A stretch of 64,000 bases of DNA from Pyrus communis (taxonomy: Eukaryota > Streptophyta > Magnoliopsida > Rosales > Rosaceae), in NCBI RefSeq assembly GCF_963583255.1, contig NC_084813.1, forward strand, positions 1,179,001-1,243,000, written 5' to 3'. The notes below the pieces were generated by a model. That model was given only the letters and a program-made list of their open reading frames with translations, ran no database searches and was not told where the DNA came from. The first letter of the stretch is position 1. Every line of letters begins with the position of its first letter. Positions 47,187-58,785 of this stretch are shown here, one piece after another. Both the position numbers and the translations under genes were made by a program.

Positions 47187-47840
47187 CTCTCTGAGATGTC
47201 GATGGCAAGACCACAAAATTGGTTTTTGATGAAGCCCAAACCCGAGAACCAATCAGATCGAGTTTAAAACGGCGTCGGAGAGCCCGCTGATGTCGATCCA
47301 GATGAGGAATTTCTCAGAAGATTCGATGCTAGTGTGCGTAGAGGAAGGCTTTAGAACGATGATTGTGGAGTTTGATGATCTAAGCTTGATATGCATGCTA
47401 CGGAAAGAGCAGCAAGAGGACAGCAATCTTGGTTGCAGAATTTGAAATTGGAAGCCTGCCATCCATGGTCGGCGTCAATGAAGAAGAAAAGGGATGATGA
47501 TGAAACCTAGGTTCAGGGTCAACACCAATCCATAAACATTACACAATTGAATTTTATTTAATATAATTGTTTTTAATATGTTAGTCAATATAATTGTTTT
47601 AACATTTTAAACAATTATTTTTTTTTGCCACGTGGCACATTTTTTTATAGCAATTAATCAAATATGTGAAATTTATATTTACCACATCATCATTGAACAA
47701 CCAATCTTACGGATTGATTAATGAAGGTCTGACATTGCAACGAATTCATAAAATAAGGTATGACATTGCAATGTTTAAAATATAAGGTATGAGATTGTAG
47801 TTCGGTCAAGGTGGTTTTGTGTAATTTACCCAAAATTCTA

Positions 47841-48760
47841 CTTCCTTAATTGGTGTCAGTTTTGGTGGAGATTTTATCATTAATAGCCTCAGTTTGTGTG
47901 GAGATTTTATCATTAATAGCCTAAACTTGACCCCCATTTTTATAAATGTCAAGTTTTAGAAAAAATTTCAAATATGACAAAACACTCATGCAAAAGTACC
48001 CAAATACCCTCAAAATTTGACCCTCAAATGCAGAAGCTGCTGTCTGTGTTGTGTCATTGAATGCAAAGCCATTGTTCTACTATCCAGGGAAGAACTTCAT
48101 GCGAAAAAAAAAAACCCAGAACCTTGTAGGATTCATAATATTTCTTATTTATTTTTAAGAACAGTTAAAATACAAACTACAGTTGAGCCAAAATTGTGAA
48201 AAGGATATGGATTTGTTTATCAGATGAAAAGTTCTTCATGGGTGTTGTTCAAATGAAAATAGTGGTTGATGTCTTGAGATGAAATTGACTTTTCACCTTT
48301 GTGCTTTCAAAGAGAAAGGTAGAGATACATGTTTATAAAAGGAGAATCAATGATCTTGATTAAGAGTATATTATCAGTAAAAATAATTACAAGTGAAAAA
48401 AAAAATAGGAATTTTGAGAGAGAGAAGTTGAAGACAATTCAATAAATGTGCGCAAAGCATCGCTTGGTAAAATTGTATCTATGGTAATTTTGAGAAGACG
48501 ACCTTTGAATTTGGAAGTTTGCTTGGCAATTGGTGTGCGGCTCCACTGTTTTCTCCTCCCTCTCTGGCCGGGTTTTGGTTTTGGGTGTAATTGGGTTAAA
48601 TTATGAGGGTTTTTGTGTCTGTGTCTATGTCTGTTTAAATGAATTTTTTGGTATATTTGAAAGTTTTGATAAAAACTAACATTTTTGAAATTAAGGGTTA
48701 AATTTTGGTTATTAATGATAATAACTCGTTTTTGTGAGGATGTGAAATTAAAAAAATCTA
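47841..48760. other. Intergenic, no convincing gene
   Basis: A short direct repeat (GTGGAGATTTTATCATTAATAG, at about 47867 and 47898) is present. A 125-codon minus frame (48387-48764) is lysine- and asparagine-rich, lacks domains and is not called. Confidence 0.45.
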
Positions 48761-49072
48761 ACATCGGTGAAAGTAGAAATAATGTAAGGGCTTATAAGTA
48801 AGTTGGGTTATTTATCATATTGTCAATTAGTTTTATGGTAGAACTCCAACTTTCTTCATGATATCAGAGCAGGCTAACCCACATGTGAAGCTCAACGACC
48901 ACACGTGCTCCACGTCACCCAATTTGCGTTGTTCACGTATTTGGCTTGAAAATTCGACACACGTGAGGGGACGTGTGAGGATGTGAAGGTTTTTCAAGCC
49001 TCATAGGGGGCGTGTAAATATGTGAAAGTAAAAGAGTTGGTTTTATGGTAGAATCCCACCTTTCTTCAATTT
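48761..49072 (+). mobile_element. TRIM-like LTR remnant with tRNA-Met primer-binding-like site
   Basis: A tract ending GGTAGAACTCCAACTTTCTTCA is followed at once by TGATATCAGAGCAGGC (48860s), close to the TGGTATCAGAGC primer-binding site complementary to initiator tRNA-Met. After about 150 bp the LTR-like text returns (GGTTTTATGGTAGAATCCCACCTTTCTTCA, ending near 49070). This suggests a small LTR element with almost no interior and a truncated second LTR. No coding sequence. Confidence 0.55.
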
Positions 49073-49414
49073 TGGGTTGGAAACATTCTCAATTGATGCG
49101 TTCTTATGAATCGATTTGCATATCTTGATCACATGTGTCCTTGTTGTCTATATTTTCCTCATTTGTTCCCGTAAAATAAAATTAAGTCATCACATAAATC
49201 TATCAAGTGTGTGTTCGTTGATTATAATTCCTGCTCTAATTATAATAAGGTTTCACCTAAATCTATCTACAAAGTTGTCACTTAAATCTAGTATATGAGC
49301 GTGTTCATTGGTTATGCCAAGTTCCACCATCGAAACACGACGCGAAGAAAACCTTTATGATAGCATCCCCATTCCAGACGAGCGACATTACTGACAGTGC
49401 TGATACTACCAACA
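49073..49414. other. Intergenic, no gene seen
   Basis: No structure recognised. Confidence 0.4.
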
Positions 49415-49636
49415 CCAACAGGATCCTCTCCGCATCATTTTGGTGGGGATTTTGAAAATCCGTGAATTATGTCCGTTCATCGTACATCGTGCGGTCAGTT
49501 TTTGTCAAATATTATTTGTGTTTAATTTTAAATAAAAAAATTTAAAATATTTTCTGACCGCATGATGTACAATAAATGGACATGATTAACGGATCCCCAA
49601 ATCCTTACAAAAAGGATCCGGCGAGAATCCGAATTC
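49415..49636. mobile_element. MITE family B copy 2 (222 bp)
   Basis: CTACCAACA flanks both sides exactly (49406-49414 and 49637-49645), a 9-bp duplication. Inner arms CCGTTCATCGTACATCGTGCGGTCAG-type and its inverse near 49550-49580 are shared with copy 1. Confidence 0.88.
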
Positions 49637-50947
49637 CTACCAACATTCACTTGCAGGGAAATAATCGTAACTTGTCAGCATTATGAAACCCTAACGAAAT
49701 CTTAGACCAACTGCTTTGGTACGGAAGCAAAGGTAACACATAAAAATGTAAATTACAGCAAACTCTCCTGGATACAATTTTCAGCCTACTCGAGTTGCCA
49801 GCCTATGTTTCAGTTCAAATGACAAGTTTTTTTTTTTTTTTATCAAAACCACTTGTGTCTTCCATTTTGGCACGTATAGATGTAGTTATACATCAAAACA
49901 ACTTGTTTTGATGTATATTTATTCGATAAGTGAAAAAGACGAAAATGCCCATAGTTGGCTAAACATAATTATACAAGAACGTATTTTATCCTTATAAGCT
50001 TCGTTGCATTTCTTGGCATATTTGGATAAAGCTCGATCCCACGAGCGCGTAGACGAAGATCGTTCGTCAAACGAAGTTATAATGAAGGAGATATAAAGAA
50101 GCAAAAGTAAGGGGCAAAATGGTCATTTGATCATTAATCTAGAAGCTCGAGCTTTGTTGGAGTAGCCATCTGAGGTGCCACTTGTGTGGCTGTGATGGAG
50201 AGAGGGGAAGAGAAAGGAGGGAAATGAGGGATTGGGGTTACCCAATCAGGAAGGGAGGAAATGAGGGAAATGTGGAAAGAGAGAACGAGGGAACCAATTT
50301 TCCCCCTTTTGAATTGTTTCCCTACGTGACCCAATCCGGTTTTGGGTAACAAATTCTGGTGATTTTCATCGGATTTTTCGATGAATTCCACCCAACCACC
50401 ATCTGCACACTCCACCCTGACCTTCATTCTCCCATTTCCAGCAAAAGCCATTTTGGACTCAGTTTCACGAAGAACGGCACCAATGGGTGCGATAGTTCCT
50501 CGCCAGCAATCCACCATTTTTGAAGTGTTTTCCTTCCACCACCACCACCAAAAGACTCCAATTGGGTTTCCATTCAACGAAAACCACTGCCTGCGGAGGT
50601 GCGTGGCCAGTGGGCCGACATTGCCTTTTAAGTTAAATTTGATATTCTGATTTCATATTTGATATCCATTTGATATGATTCGATGGTTTGAATCTAGTAT
50701 TGAACATATCCGCCAGTTGGAATATTTTTAGTAAATGATTTCAATATGACAATGAACTAGGAATAGCTTGATCCTGTTTGAGAGTACGTAAGTAGTCTAA
50801 TAAAGAAGTTAGATGCAGCAATAAAGTAACAAAAATAAATTTTGAAAATTGTCAAGTAAGGAAATTTATTATGGTTAATAGTGTAAATGTCAACCATGTT
50901 AGTGTTTTGGCCAACCACCAGATTTTGCTTCTGATTGGATCGTTACA
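49637..50947. other. Intergenic, with overlapping unassigned frames at 50134-50650
   Basis: A 31-bp near-perfect palindrome lies at 49887-49917 (ACATCAAAACAA, C, TTGTTTTGATGT). At 50134-50577 the minus strand is open for 147 codons (start MNGNPIGVFWWWWWKENT) and the plus strand for 89 codons (50381-50650). Composition is more balanced than the surroundings, but neither protein matches a family I know, so no gene is called. Confidence 0.4.
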
Positions 50948-52520
50948 CTAGCCTTGGAATTTCTATGCCAAAATTTCTAATGTTAGAATTTCTAAACTTC
51001 TAACGTTTGAATAAATTTTAAAATTTTGTTTCAAATTCTCAATAAGATCCATCCTCGTCAAACACTTCCAAGGATGCAAAAAAAATTTACTCTTTCAAAA
51101 CTCATGGCAAGTGAAGTGCACAATATTTGCACTTTATTAATTTAAACTAAATTCCTATGCCTCAAAAATCAATATACATCAACATTTAGAACAACGGATT
51201 GGATATCGTTTGATGGGAAACACTTGAGTGTTGGGGTCGTATATAAAGAAATTCAAAACTTTCATTCTTAAAAACTACATGCATGGCATAACATTGAAAA
51301 TTGACTTACAAATATAATGGAGAACCTGAATTTGGCATGAAAATCGTATTCACCCTTCGAGATTAGTTAAGTAATGGTTGATATATTCCCATGGAATAAC
51401 TTTCAAGATTATTGCGAGATGAAACAAATTCCATATCTTTGGAGAGCATCATCCTTAATGCTCAAATTTACTCATTGTCGTCGAGTATTCCAATTTTTCT
51501 TACTAAAAAGTTAAGATCCTTTGTTGTACAATTCAATGTCTCAATGAGTCATACATTCATGTCATGCAGTGGGCTATTATTGATAGATTGCATCGGAAAT
51601 GTACATGTACAAACAGTGTTCATCTTTCTCATGCTGCAACCTCTATGATAGAACTTCTTGTTTCCGCATGTTATGCACTTTTCATAACAAACTCCGTTGG
51701 ATTCATAAAGTTCGATAACCTGTCAATTAAGATAATTATGCCTACAAAGGTCTTGATGATTCTCATTCCCTTGAATCAACATGGAATTGTTCTTATGATG
51801 AAGGGATATGGTATGTCAATCATCATCAAGTCCTTTACCCACTTTATTATACTTACAAGCATAGCTATATCTGTTCCAAACAAAACTTGATTACTACCAT
51901 ATAACAGTGGTGTAGAAGAAAGTGTGATGCTGACTAGGCAATACTGTCCAACCCAATTTTCAACTGAGACCTACTCCAGTTTCACAAATAAATCCCGTAC
52001 CTTCAACGCAAAGAAGTAAAACCATGGACAACCCAAACAACACTATGGCTGAAAATTTCAATGTTTATTTTTGCTTTGATGATGTTCTAGTGTTGAAATT
52101 TTCTTGGCCGAAGTGCTAGCGTAAGAATTTCCTTGCCGAAATTTCTAATGTTAGAATTTTTAAAATTCTAACATTCAAACAAATTTTAAAGTTTTGTTTC
52201 GAATTTTAAATAAGATTCACTCTCTTCAAACACTTTAAAAGGATGCAAAATTTTCGACTCTTTAAAAAATACATGCCAATTTTTTCTCTCCCAAAAGCCA
52301 CAAGATGCAACACCAATATCTTTGGGTGAGTAATTGCTCGAAAAGAACAAGTGCAACGACTTCTCTTTTTTTATCTTTTTCAATTAGAAATCGGCTGCAT
52401 CAATTTCTCAGACGGCAAGTGATGCTGCCTTATCTTTCTCGCACTCTCCAATTGCTTTCAACAAATTCCTTATATCTGTGCTTCCCACTAACCCTAGCTA
52501 GTCACAAGCTACATTGTGGG
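50948..52520 (+). repeat. 1.57-kb tandem duplication, copy 1
   Basis: Begins CTAGCCTTGGAATTTCTATG and ends just before the second copy at TACATTGTGGG. Runs parallel to 52521-54085 along its length with modest divergence. Within the unit a block of about 150 bp (AATTTCTAATGTTAGAATTT...) occurs at both ends, at 50960 and 52125. Frames inside are short and shared only as fragments. Nature unknown. Confidence 0.88.
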
Positions 52521-54085
52521 CTAGCATTGGAATTTCCTTGCCAAAATTTCTAATGTTAGAATTTTAAATTCTAACGTTTGAATAAATTCTAAAATTTTGT
52601 TTCAAATTCTCAATAAGATGCATCCTTTTCAAACACTTCAAAGGATGCAAAAAATTTTACTCTTTCATAACTCATGGCAATCAAGTAAACAACGTTTGCA
52701 CTTTATTACTTTAAATTAAATTCCTATAATTCAAAAATCAATATAATACATCAACCTTTAGAACAAAGGATTGGATAGCGTTTGATGGGAAACACTCGAG
52801 TGTTGGGGTCATATAACAAGAAGTTCAAAACTTTCATTCTTTAAAACTACATGCATGGCAATAACATTGAAAATTGACATACAAATATAATGGCAAGCAT
52901 GGATTTAGCATGAACATCATAATAACCATTCGAGATCAGTTAAGTAATGGTTGATACATCCACATTCAAGAACTTTCAAAATTATGGAGAGATGAAACAA
53001 ATTCCATATCTTTGGAGAGCATCATCCCTAGTGCTCAAGTTGAATCATTGTCGTCGAGTATTCCAATTTTTCTTATTGAAAACTTGAGATCCTTTGTTGT
53101 ACAATTATATGTCTCAATGAGTCATACATTCATGCCATGCAGCGGGCTATTATTGGTAGATTGCATCGGAAATGTATTTACCTTATGTACAAATAGTTTT
53201 CATCTTTCTCATTAGTTTTTTCTCATACTACAACCTCTGGTAAAACTTCTTGTTTCTGCATGTTGTACACTTTACATAACAACTCTGTTGGATTCATAAA
53301 GTTCGATAACTTGTCGATTAAGATAATTACGCCTACAAAGTTCCTCATTTTCTTCAATCGACATGGAAATGCTCCTATGATGAAGGAATATGGCATGTCA
53401 ATAATCATCATCAAGTCCTTTACCCACTTTATTACACTTAGAAGCATAGTTTTATCTGCTCAAAACAAAACTTGATTACTATCATATAACAGTGGGTGTA
53501 GAGTAAGGTGGGATACTGACTAGGCAATAGTGTCCAACCCAATTTTCAACTAGAACCTACACCAGTTTCACACATCAATCCCGTACTCGAATACAAATAA
53601 CTAAGACCATGAACAACCTAAACAACACTATGGCTGAAACTTCCAATGTTTGTTTTTAGCTTTGCTGAAGTTTTAGTGTTGGAATTTTCTTCGACGAAGT
53701 GCTAGTGTAAGAATTTCCTTGCTGAAATTTGTAATGTTAGAATTTCTAGAATTGTAACGTTGAAACAAATTTTAAATTTCAGTTTCATATTTTAAATAAG
53801 ATGCACCATCTTCAAGCACTTCAAAAGATACAAAAAAATTTATTCTTTCGAAAGCACATGCCAAAATTTTCCTCTCCCAAAAGCCACAAAATGCAACACC
53901 AATGTCTTTGGGTGAGTAATCTCTCGAAAAGAATAAGTGCATCAACTTCTCTTTTTTTCAAGTAGAAGTCGGCTGCACCTATTTCTCTGCGGCCTTATCT
54001 TTCTCACACCCTCCAATTGCTTTCAACAAATGCCTTGTATTTGTGCTTCCCGCTAATCCTAGCCAGTCACATGATACGTTATGGG
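52521..54085 (+). repeat. 1.57-kb tandem duplication, copy 2
   Basis: Begins CTAGCATTGGAATTTCCTTG and matches copy 1 to about AGCCAGTCACATGATACGTT. The internal sub-repeat is present at both ends (52530 and 53708). The segment near 53200-53330 also matches 57042-57182 (third partial copy). Confidence 0.88.
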
Positions 54086-54737
54086 TTGTTAACAAGCAAT
54101 CAACTTGGGGTTGAAACAAAACAGAAAGGCCCAAGTCTTTTATTTTGCAATGCACATGCACGTCTTTTATTTTGTTCTCAGTCCCAAACAATATGCAAGT
54201 CCATTTGGTCATGTCCTTTATCGATCCACGCAGATTTCAAATACAAGTCGGCTTTAAAAGAGAAATGTTGTGTTTCAACCTTCACTTGATTTGAAATTGA
54301 AATGGTTATTGAAATGGTTACAGAGGAACAATGGTAGTTTTGGTAGGCCGAACCCATGGAACTGGACCAAAATGCCGTGGGCCTTGGATCTTGATCACTC
54401 ACACTCAAGTTATAAATAAGAAAGAAAAAAGTAACTAGGCTGAACTCATAGAACTTGACCAATTGGATTGGTGGTAAAGGGACTTCAACAATGACAAACC
54501 GAGCATATAAGGTCGGCTAGGCTAGCCTTTTGGGGTCCAACTGGAGGCGACCTAGTCGATGCCCACCCTTGGAGCCAGGGTTAGTTTTTGGCTATGTGAG
54601 ACGGGGAATATGTGTATACGGGTGGCTGTGACACAGACAAGGAAGGGGTACGAATTCTAGTAGCAACTCACTACTATTATTTCAAACATGGCCCCCTATG
54701 AAGGCCGCGAGAGGAGCATGAAGGAAGGCCGTGAGAA
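54086..54737. other. Intergenic, no gene seen
   Basis: No frame with a domain. GGCCGCGAGAGGAGCATGAAG and AAGGCCGTGAGA just before the hAT element are short related phrases. Confidence 0.4.
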
Positions 54738-55278
54738 TAGGGGTGGGTCCGGTGCCATTCGGTTCCCTTTTTTTGCCAAAATCGAAAACGAACCGAACTT
54801 ACTATTCGGTCTAGTTTTGTTTGGTTTTGTTTTTTGTTTATTTTCGGTTCGGTTTACTTTCGGTTCCGTTTTGGTGCCTTTTTTAGTTCGGTTCGATTTT
54901 TTTTAATTCTTTTAACTTGATAAAGTTATCTTTTTAACCAAATCAAACATCCATAATTCTAAGTAAAAGACAAAACTTTATCCTTTCAACCAAATGAATC
55001 AACCCAGCAAGGCTAAAAAGTTGTAAAAAAGTGAGAGATTTAGAGACAAAACGAATATGGAGTGTGAGGTTTATGAGGATTTTAATGTTGGACCAAAAAA
55101 TGAAGTGCAACGTGAGAGATTTTTCAGCTTTTTTTTTTTTTTTTTACAGCGTGAGGATTTTGTTAGAGAAAAGGCCACTGATGAGGGTATTAATGTTAGA
55201 AAATTGAGGATTTTTAATGTTGCACCAAAAAAAATATGAGAATATTTTACTATATAGAAAACAGTATGACAGATAAAT

Positions 55279-55331
<53 letters not shown>

Positions 55332-55546
55332 AGAGCTCTTGAAAGGCAGAGAGACAAAGTGAGGAGAGATAGGATAATCAAATTTATAAAAATAATTAAT
55401 TTGAATATTATATAAAATAATTAAATATATTTGTTCGGTCGATTTTCAAATCATTGAAACCAAAACCGAACCAACCAATTTCAGTTCGGTTCAGTATTTT
55501 TTATTTCGGTTTGGTGTTCAATTCCTTTTTTTTGAATCCACCCTTA
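54738..55546. mobile_element. Non-autonomous hAT element (809 bp)
   Basis: Left end TAGGGGTGGGTCCGGTG and right end inverse TAAGGGTGGATTC. CGTGAGAA (54730-54737) and CGTGAGAG (55547-55554) are an 8-bp target duplication with one mismatch. Subterminal GGTTCGGTTT motifs on both sides are typical of hAT elements. Internal frames are fragments, with no transposase. Confidence 0.82.
55280..55330. repeat. Poly-A run of about 51
   Basis: Uninterrupted A tract inside the hAT element. The length is liable to sequencing or assembly error. Confidence 0.9.
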
Positions 55547-55554
55547 CGTGAGAG

Positions 55555-56529
55555 GAGGATGATTATTTCAATTTTTTATACGATCAAATCATGTTATGGA
55601 TTTTTTGAATATTTTATTGCAAGATCTATCAACTTGATACAACACAAAAATAACATGTTTTGGTTCAATTCTTTAACAGATTGGGTTGTTAGCAAGTCAC
55701 TCATTAAAAACATGTTCAAGATAACGGATTTGACATGAGACCATCTATTAAGATAACGAATATGATATGAAATATACACAAACACGACAAACAAAACTCG
55801 TTTGTAAGTCTAATTTAAAGGCGTATGATGCCATTCTAATCTCTCTCTCAATCATGAGTCTCAAAGGCATAAGGTTTAGTTATTAAGGAATGGGGTATAA
55901 TTATTGAGATACATGGGTTGATAAATGCTCGTAAAGAATACTAAAAAGACATGTGAGAGGGATTATAAAATCCCTATGTGGAAGGATTTATTTTCAAGTT
56001 ATTCAGACATGCCTTTGCAATGCTCGTCAATAGCATTTCTAATCCTTTTATGTAATAGTGCATTGTCCATTCCCCACTAACTTGGCTTCATTTCCTTGGA
56101 ATTTGAAAATCCCTTACCGAAACATAGCATTGGTGTCATATTACCACAAAGAGGGGACTTTGGGTCTATGTGTGCATAACAGGCATGCATGACAAAGGAG
56201 GCAAATGCTATTTGTCTGGTTTTCTTTTATATATTCAGGCTTCCTTTTTGTTAAGCAATGAGTCTCCCTTTTGGTCTATTTGATATTTAGGCTCTATGGT
56301 ATTTGTCAAGTTTTTTCGTCTAGTGGCATTCATAGATTCTGCAAACGGATAAGCTCACAATATTTTGTTCCAAAACGCACACCTAGCTAGTCCCTAATTA
56401 TATTATATTTTATATATACATAAAGGCTTTATTTATTAAATTCAAACTCTTTGATGTAGGAAAATGAAATTTAAGGTATGTTTACTTGACATGAAAGTAA
56501 ATGACAAGACTAGACTCGATCTCAAATGT
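55555..56529. other. Intergenic, no gene seen
   Basis: AT-rich with no recognised feature. Confidence 0.4.
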
Positions 56530-56705
56530 TAGGTATTTCAGCCACTTAATACTACTGTCTAATAATATTCCTCTCTCACTTGTAAGTGAGAGATCTTATG
56601 TTCGATTCTCGCCAAAGGCGAATTTGAACCATATTATTGTTAGCTCATTATGAGACTTAGCCTACTCCCTTATCTCTTAATGTAGATAATATTATTTGTT
56701 AAAAA
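56530..56705 (+). mobile_element. tRNA-derived SINE (plus orientation)
   Basis: CACTTGTAAGTGAGAGATC is followed by a B-box-like TGTTCGATTCTCGCC, then a body (GCGAATTTGAACCATATTATTG, TTAGCTCATTATGAGACTTAGCC) matching the minus-strand copy at 34925-35102. It ends near TTATTTGTTAAAAAG without a long A tail. Confidence 0.7.
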
Positions 56706-57041
56706 GTGTTACGTATTTCTAAATTTCTAATCCATAGTCATGTGCATTTACTAATGAGTGTGCTTAATATTTTTTGCAATTGATTCAGAATTAAATTGCA
56801 TGAAACCCATTATTTATTGTCTCTTGTATATGATAAAGATAGCAATTAACCCTAATTTTTGCAAAAAAATAATTCGCACATATAGAACGAAAAACTTAAC
56901 AGAATTGGACAGCAGGTTCTAAAGTGATGAGAGGAAGCAAAGGTCATGGGCGAATTTGATTAATTTGAAACGTCAGGGGTCAAAATGAAGAGTAAGTCAA
57001 ACTTTAGGGACTATTTAGGATAAAATCAATAGTGTTCATCC

Positions 57042-57182
57042 TTCTTGTTAGTATTTTCTTGCCACTGCAACCTCTCTGATAAAACTTCTTGTTTCTGAAT
57101 GCTTTGCACATTTGATAACTTACTGTTTGAGTTCGTAAAGTTCGATTACACGTGGATTAAGACAATTGGGCTTACAAAGTTG
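57042..57182 (+). repeat. Third, partial copy of the 50948-54085 repeat
   Basis: GTGTTCATCCTTCTTGTTAG...CTTACAAAGTTG matches about 51618-51750 of copy 1 and 53190-53340 of copy 2 in the same orientation. It lies immediately left of the inverted pseudogene units, linking the two repeat clusters. Confidence 0.75.
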
Positions 57183-57231
57183 TTAATAATAATATATATA
57201 TTCGCCGCAAAATCAAAAGTATGAGTTTGTC

Positions 57232-58697
57232 CGACTCCGTCAAAAGGCGAGCGGTTACTTTCGAAGCTTGGCAGCTGTGGCACCACTTTTGGATTCCTTC
57301 TCCTACCTGCATTTGTGAGAGGCATAAATCCTAGTCTCCTAGCACCGCCTACACGGTTACACCACCGCAGCTCGACTTGTTCTCTCATCTCTGACGCACG
57401 GCCTCTCAGTTTCTCTAGATGCTCCAGTATTTGTTCGCGACTTCAGCCTGTCTCACCTGCTTCCAGAGACCTCTCATCCAGTTCCCTTCATCTTTCAGGT
57501 TCATTATGCTCTTTGCGTTTCTGAATTTGGCTTTTACTTTCTTGATTTTCTTGGAAATAATTTGCATCCCCTACTTAGGGTCTAAGTTTTTTTGCCCAAA
57601 TTATTAAGGTTGAAACCTTGTTTCTTTTGCCCCTCGTGGGGATTGAAAACTATACCCTACAAATTCAGCTCCTTCAAACACAGAATGAAATCAAATTAGA
57701 ATGGAAAAGATTTCACTCTATATTTTGTGTAGTAGAGATTTCGGTTAGTATTAAGTTCAACAGCGGGTTGTCTCCTAACTCTAACAAGCAAACACGTTAT
57801 ATGAAGTTGATGAAACCTTTCACAGGAATATTTCACAAATCTATCAACCAATATTATCAACTACTCAGACCGCCCAGTTCGTTATTACAAGTTTCCCAAA
57901 TGATTTCGAAACCTTGTTTAATTTACTTCCCCCCTTCATCTTTGGCATAGAAAACTATAGCTCAATGGGGTGGGCATTGCACATGGTAGAGGAAGTCCAG
58001 CAAGAAAGGAACCGCAATAATCTTCCAGAAAAGGTAAGCAAATGTTTATTTATGGCCATAATGTGTTGTGTGTTGGGAAATGTCATGTTAGCCTATATGT
58101 TATTGCAGGTAATTTGTGCAAGTGTTATTCCTTACTGGTACAAGTTCAAAGAGGACGCATCTGCATTTGATGGGTTAATGCGATTAGACGACTGACAAAG
58201 AAAAGAAGATGACATATCCTTAAACACAAGCCTATAGCATTGTCGCAAACACATCGGGCTTAAATCACGACGCAATCCTCAAGGTTTGGTTTGCAACATA
58301 TTGCAATACAAGAAACATGTGGCTCGTGCGCTACAATGGTTTCGACTGCTATCTTAGACCTTGGTTAAACCGGAAAAATAATGCTACTAAAGTAGTGCCA
58401 CTAGAACAGAGTAGTGATGTTCTCAATCCATGGTGTTGCAATTTTATACCGTAAGTATTCCATATTCGTGACCTCGTTTATTCTATTTAGTTTTGACAAT
58501 GGTGTTGCATTTTAAGTCAAAATGTGATTTCTCTTTTCGTTTTCTCTTTGTTGTACATGTGATGTGAATATAGGATGGTTTTAGAGGTTGCACACTACAT
58601 GCACAACCATGGAAGTTATCATGGAGATTTGAATTGCAGTGATAGTTTCGTGATGGTGGGGAAAAAGGTCAAGCTAGTTAACATCACGAATGAGTTT
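57232..58697 (+). pseudogene. Unit A forward half: intron-containing pseudogene, possibly kinase-like
   Basis: A leader (57232-57610) is followed by three exon-like blocks with good splice sites: to 58033 (FGIENYSSMGWALHMVEEV; donor AAG|GTAAGC), 58109-58450 (VICASVIPYWYKFKED and ATYCNTRNMWLVRYNGFDC) and from 58574 (MVLEVAHYMHNHGSYHGDLN). The last reads like a kinase catalytic loop (HGDLN in place of HRDLKxxN) followed by KKVKLVNI and DLKAFRDLLRDEL. That is inference; the ATP-binding half is not seen. The middle block has a stop at 58192-58194 and another soon after, so this copy is broken. A nearly parallel copy is at 59208-60777. Confidence 0.6.
58268..58697 (+). repeat. Unit A hairpin, forward arm (about 430 bp)
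   Basis: Pairs with 58786-59205: 58271 faces 59202 and 58681 faces 58802, so there are only a few indels. The loop is 58698-58785. The arm spans the end of the middle exon block, the intron and most of the last block. Confidence 0.9.
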
Positions 58698-58785
58698 CAT
58701 GGCATGCATGGCCCGCTAGCGTTGTCGCACAAGCTTTCAGATCTAAAGGCGTTTCGAGATTTGTTAAGGGATGAGTTGAATCCCA

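Larger units (their letters stand above)
46179..47831. mobile_element. Mutator-like element with long terminal inverted repeats (1,653 bp)
   Basis: The left end AGGTAAATTACACAAAACTACC continues for about 120 bp through AATCTCATACCTTATATTTTAAA and mirrors the right end (47712-47831). AATATTCTA (46170-46178) and AAAATTCTA (47832-47840) form a 9-bp target duplication with one mismatch. The interior holds a nested MITE, a GA microsatellite and GC-richer DNA (46640-47500) with no recognised gene. It could be captured host sequence, as in Pack-MULEs, but no parent gene is identified. Confidence 0.85.

Noticed and set aside
48387..48764. 125-codon minus-strand frame
   Set aside because: Low-complexity lysine/asparagine/histidine composition, AT-rich, no domain or splice context.
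50134..50650. 147-codon minus and 89-codon plus overlapping frames
   Set aside because: Neither matches a family I know. A tryptophan run (WWWWW) comes from a CCACCACCACCA repeat. Noted as unassigned and not called as a gene.
51412..53475. Frames inside the 1.57-kb tandem duplication as a resistance-gene or receptor fragment
   Set aside because: Phrases such as LSSSIPIFL...KLRSFVVQ hinted at an NBS-LRR region, but no NB-ARC motif or consistent LRR spacing was found on either strand.
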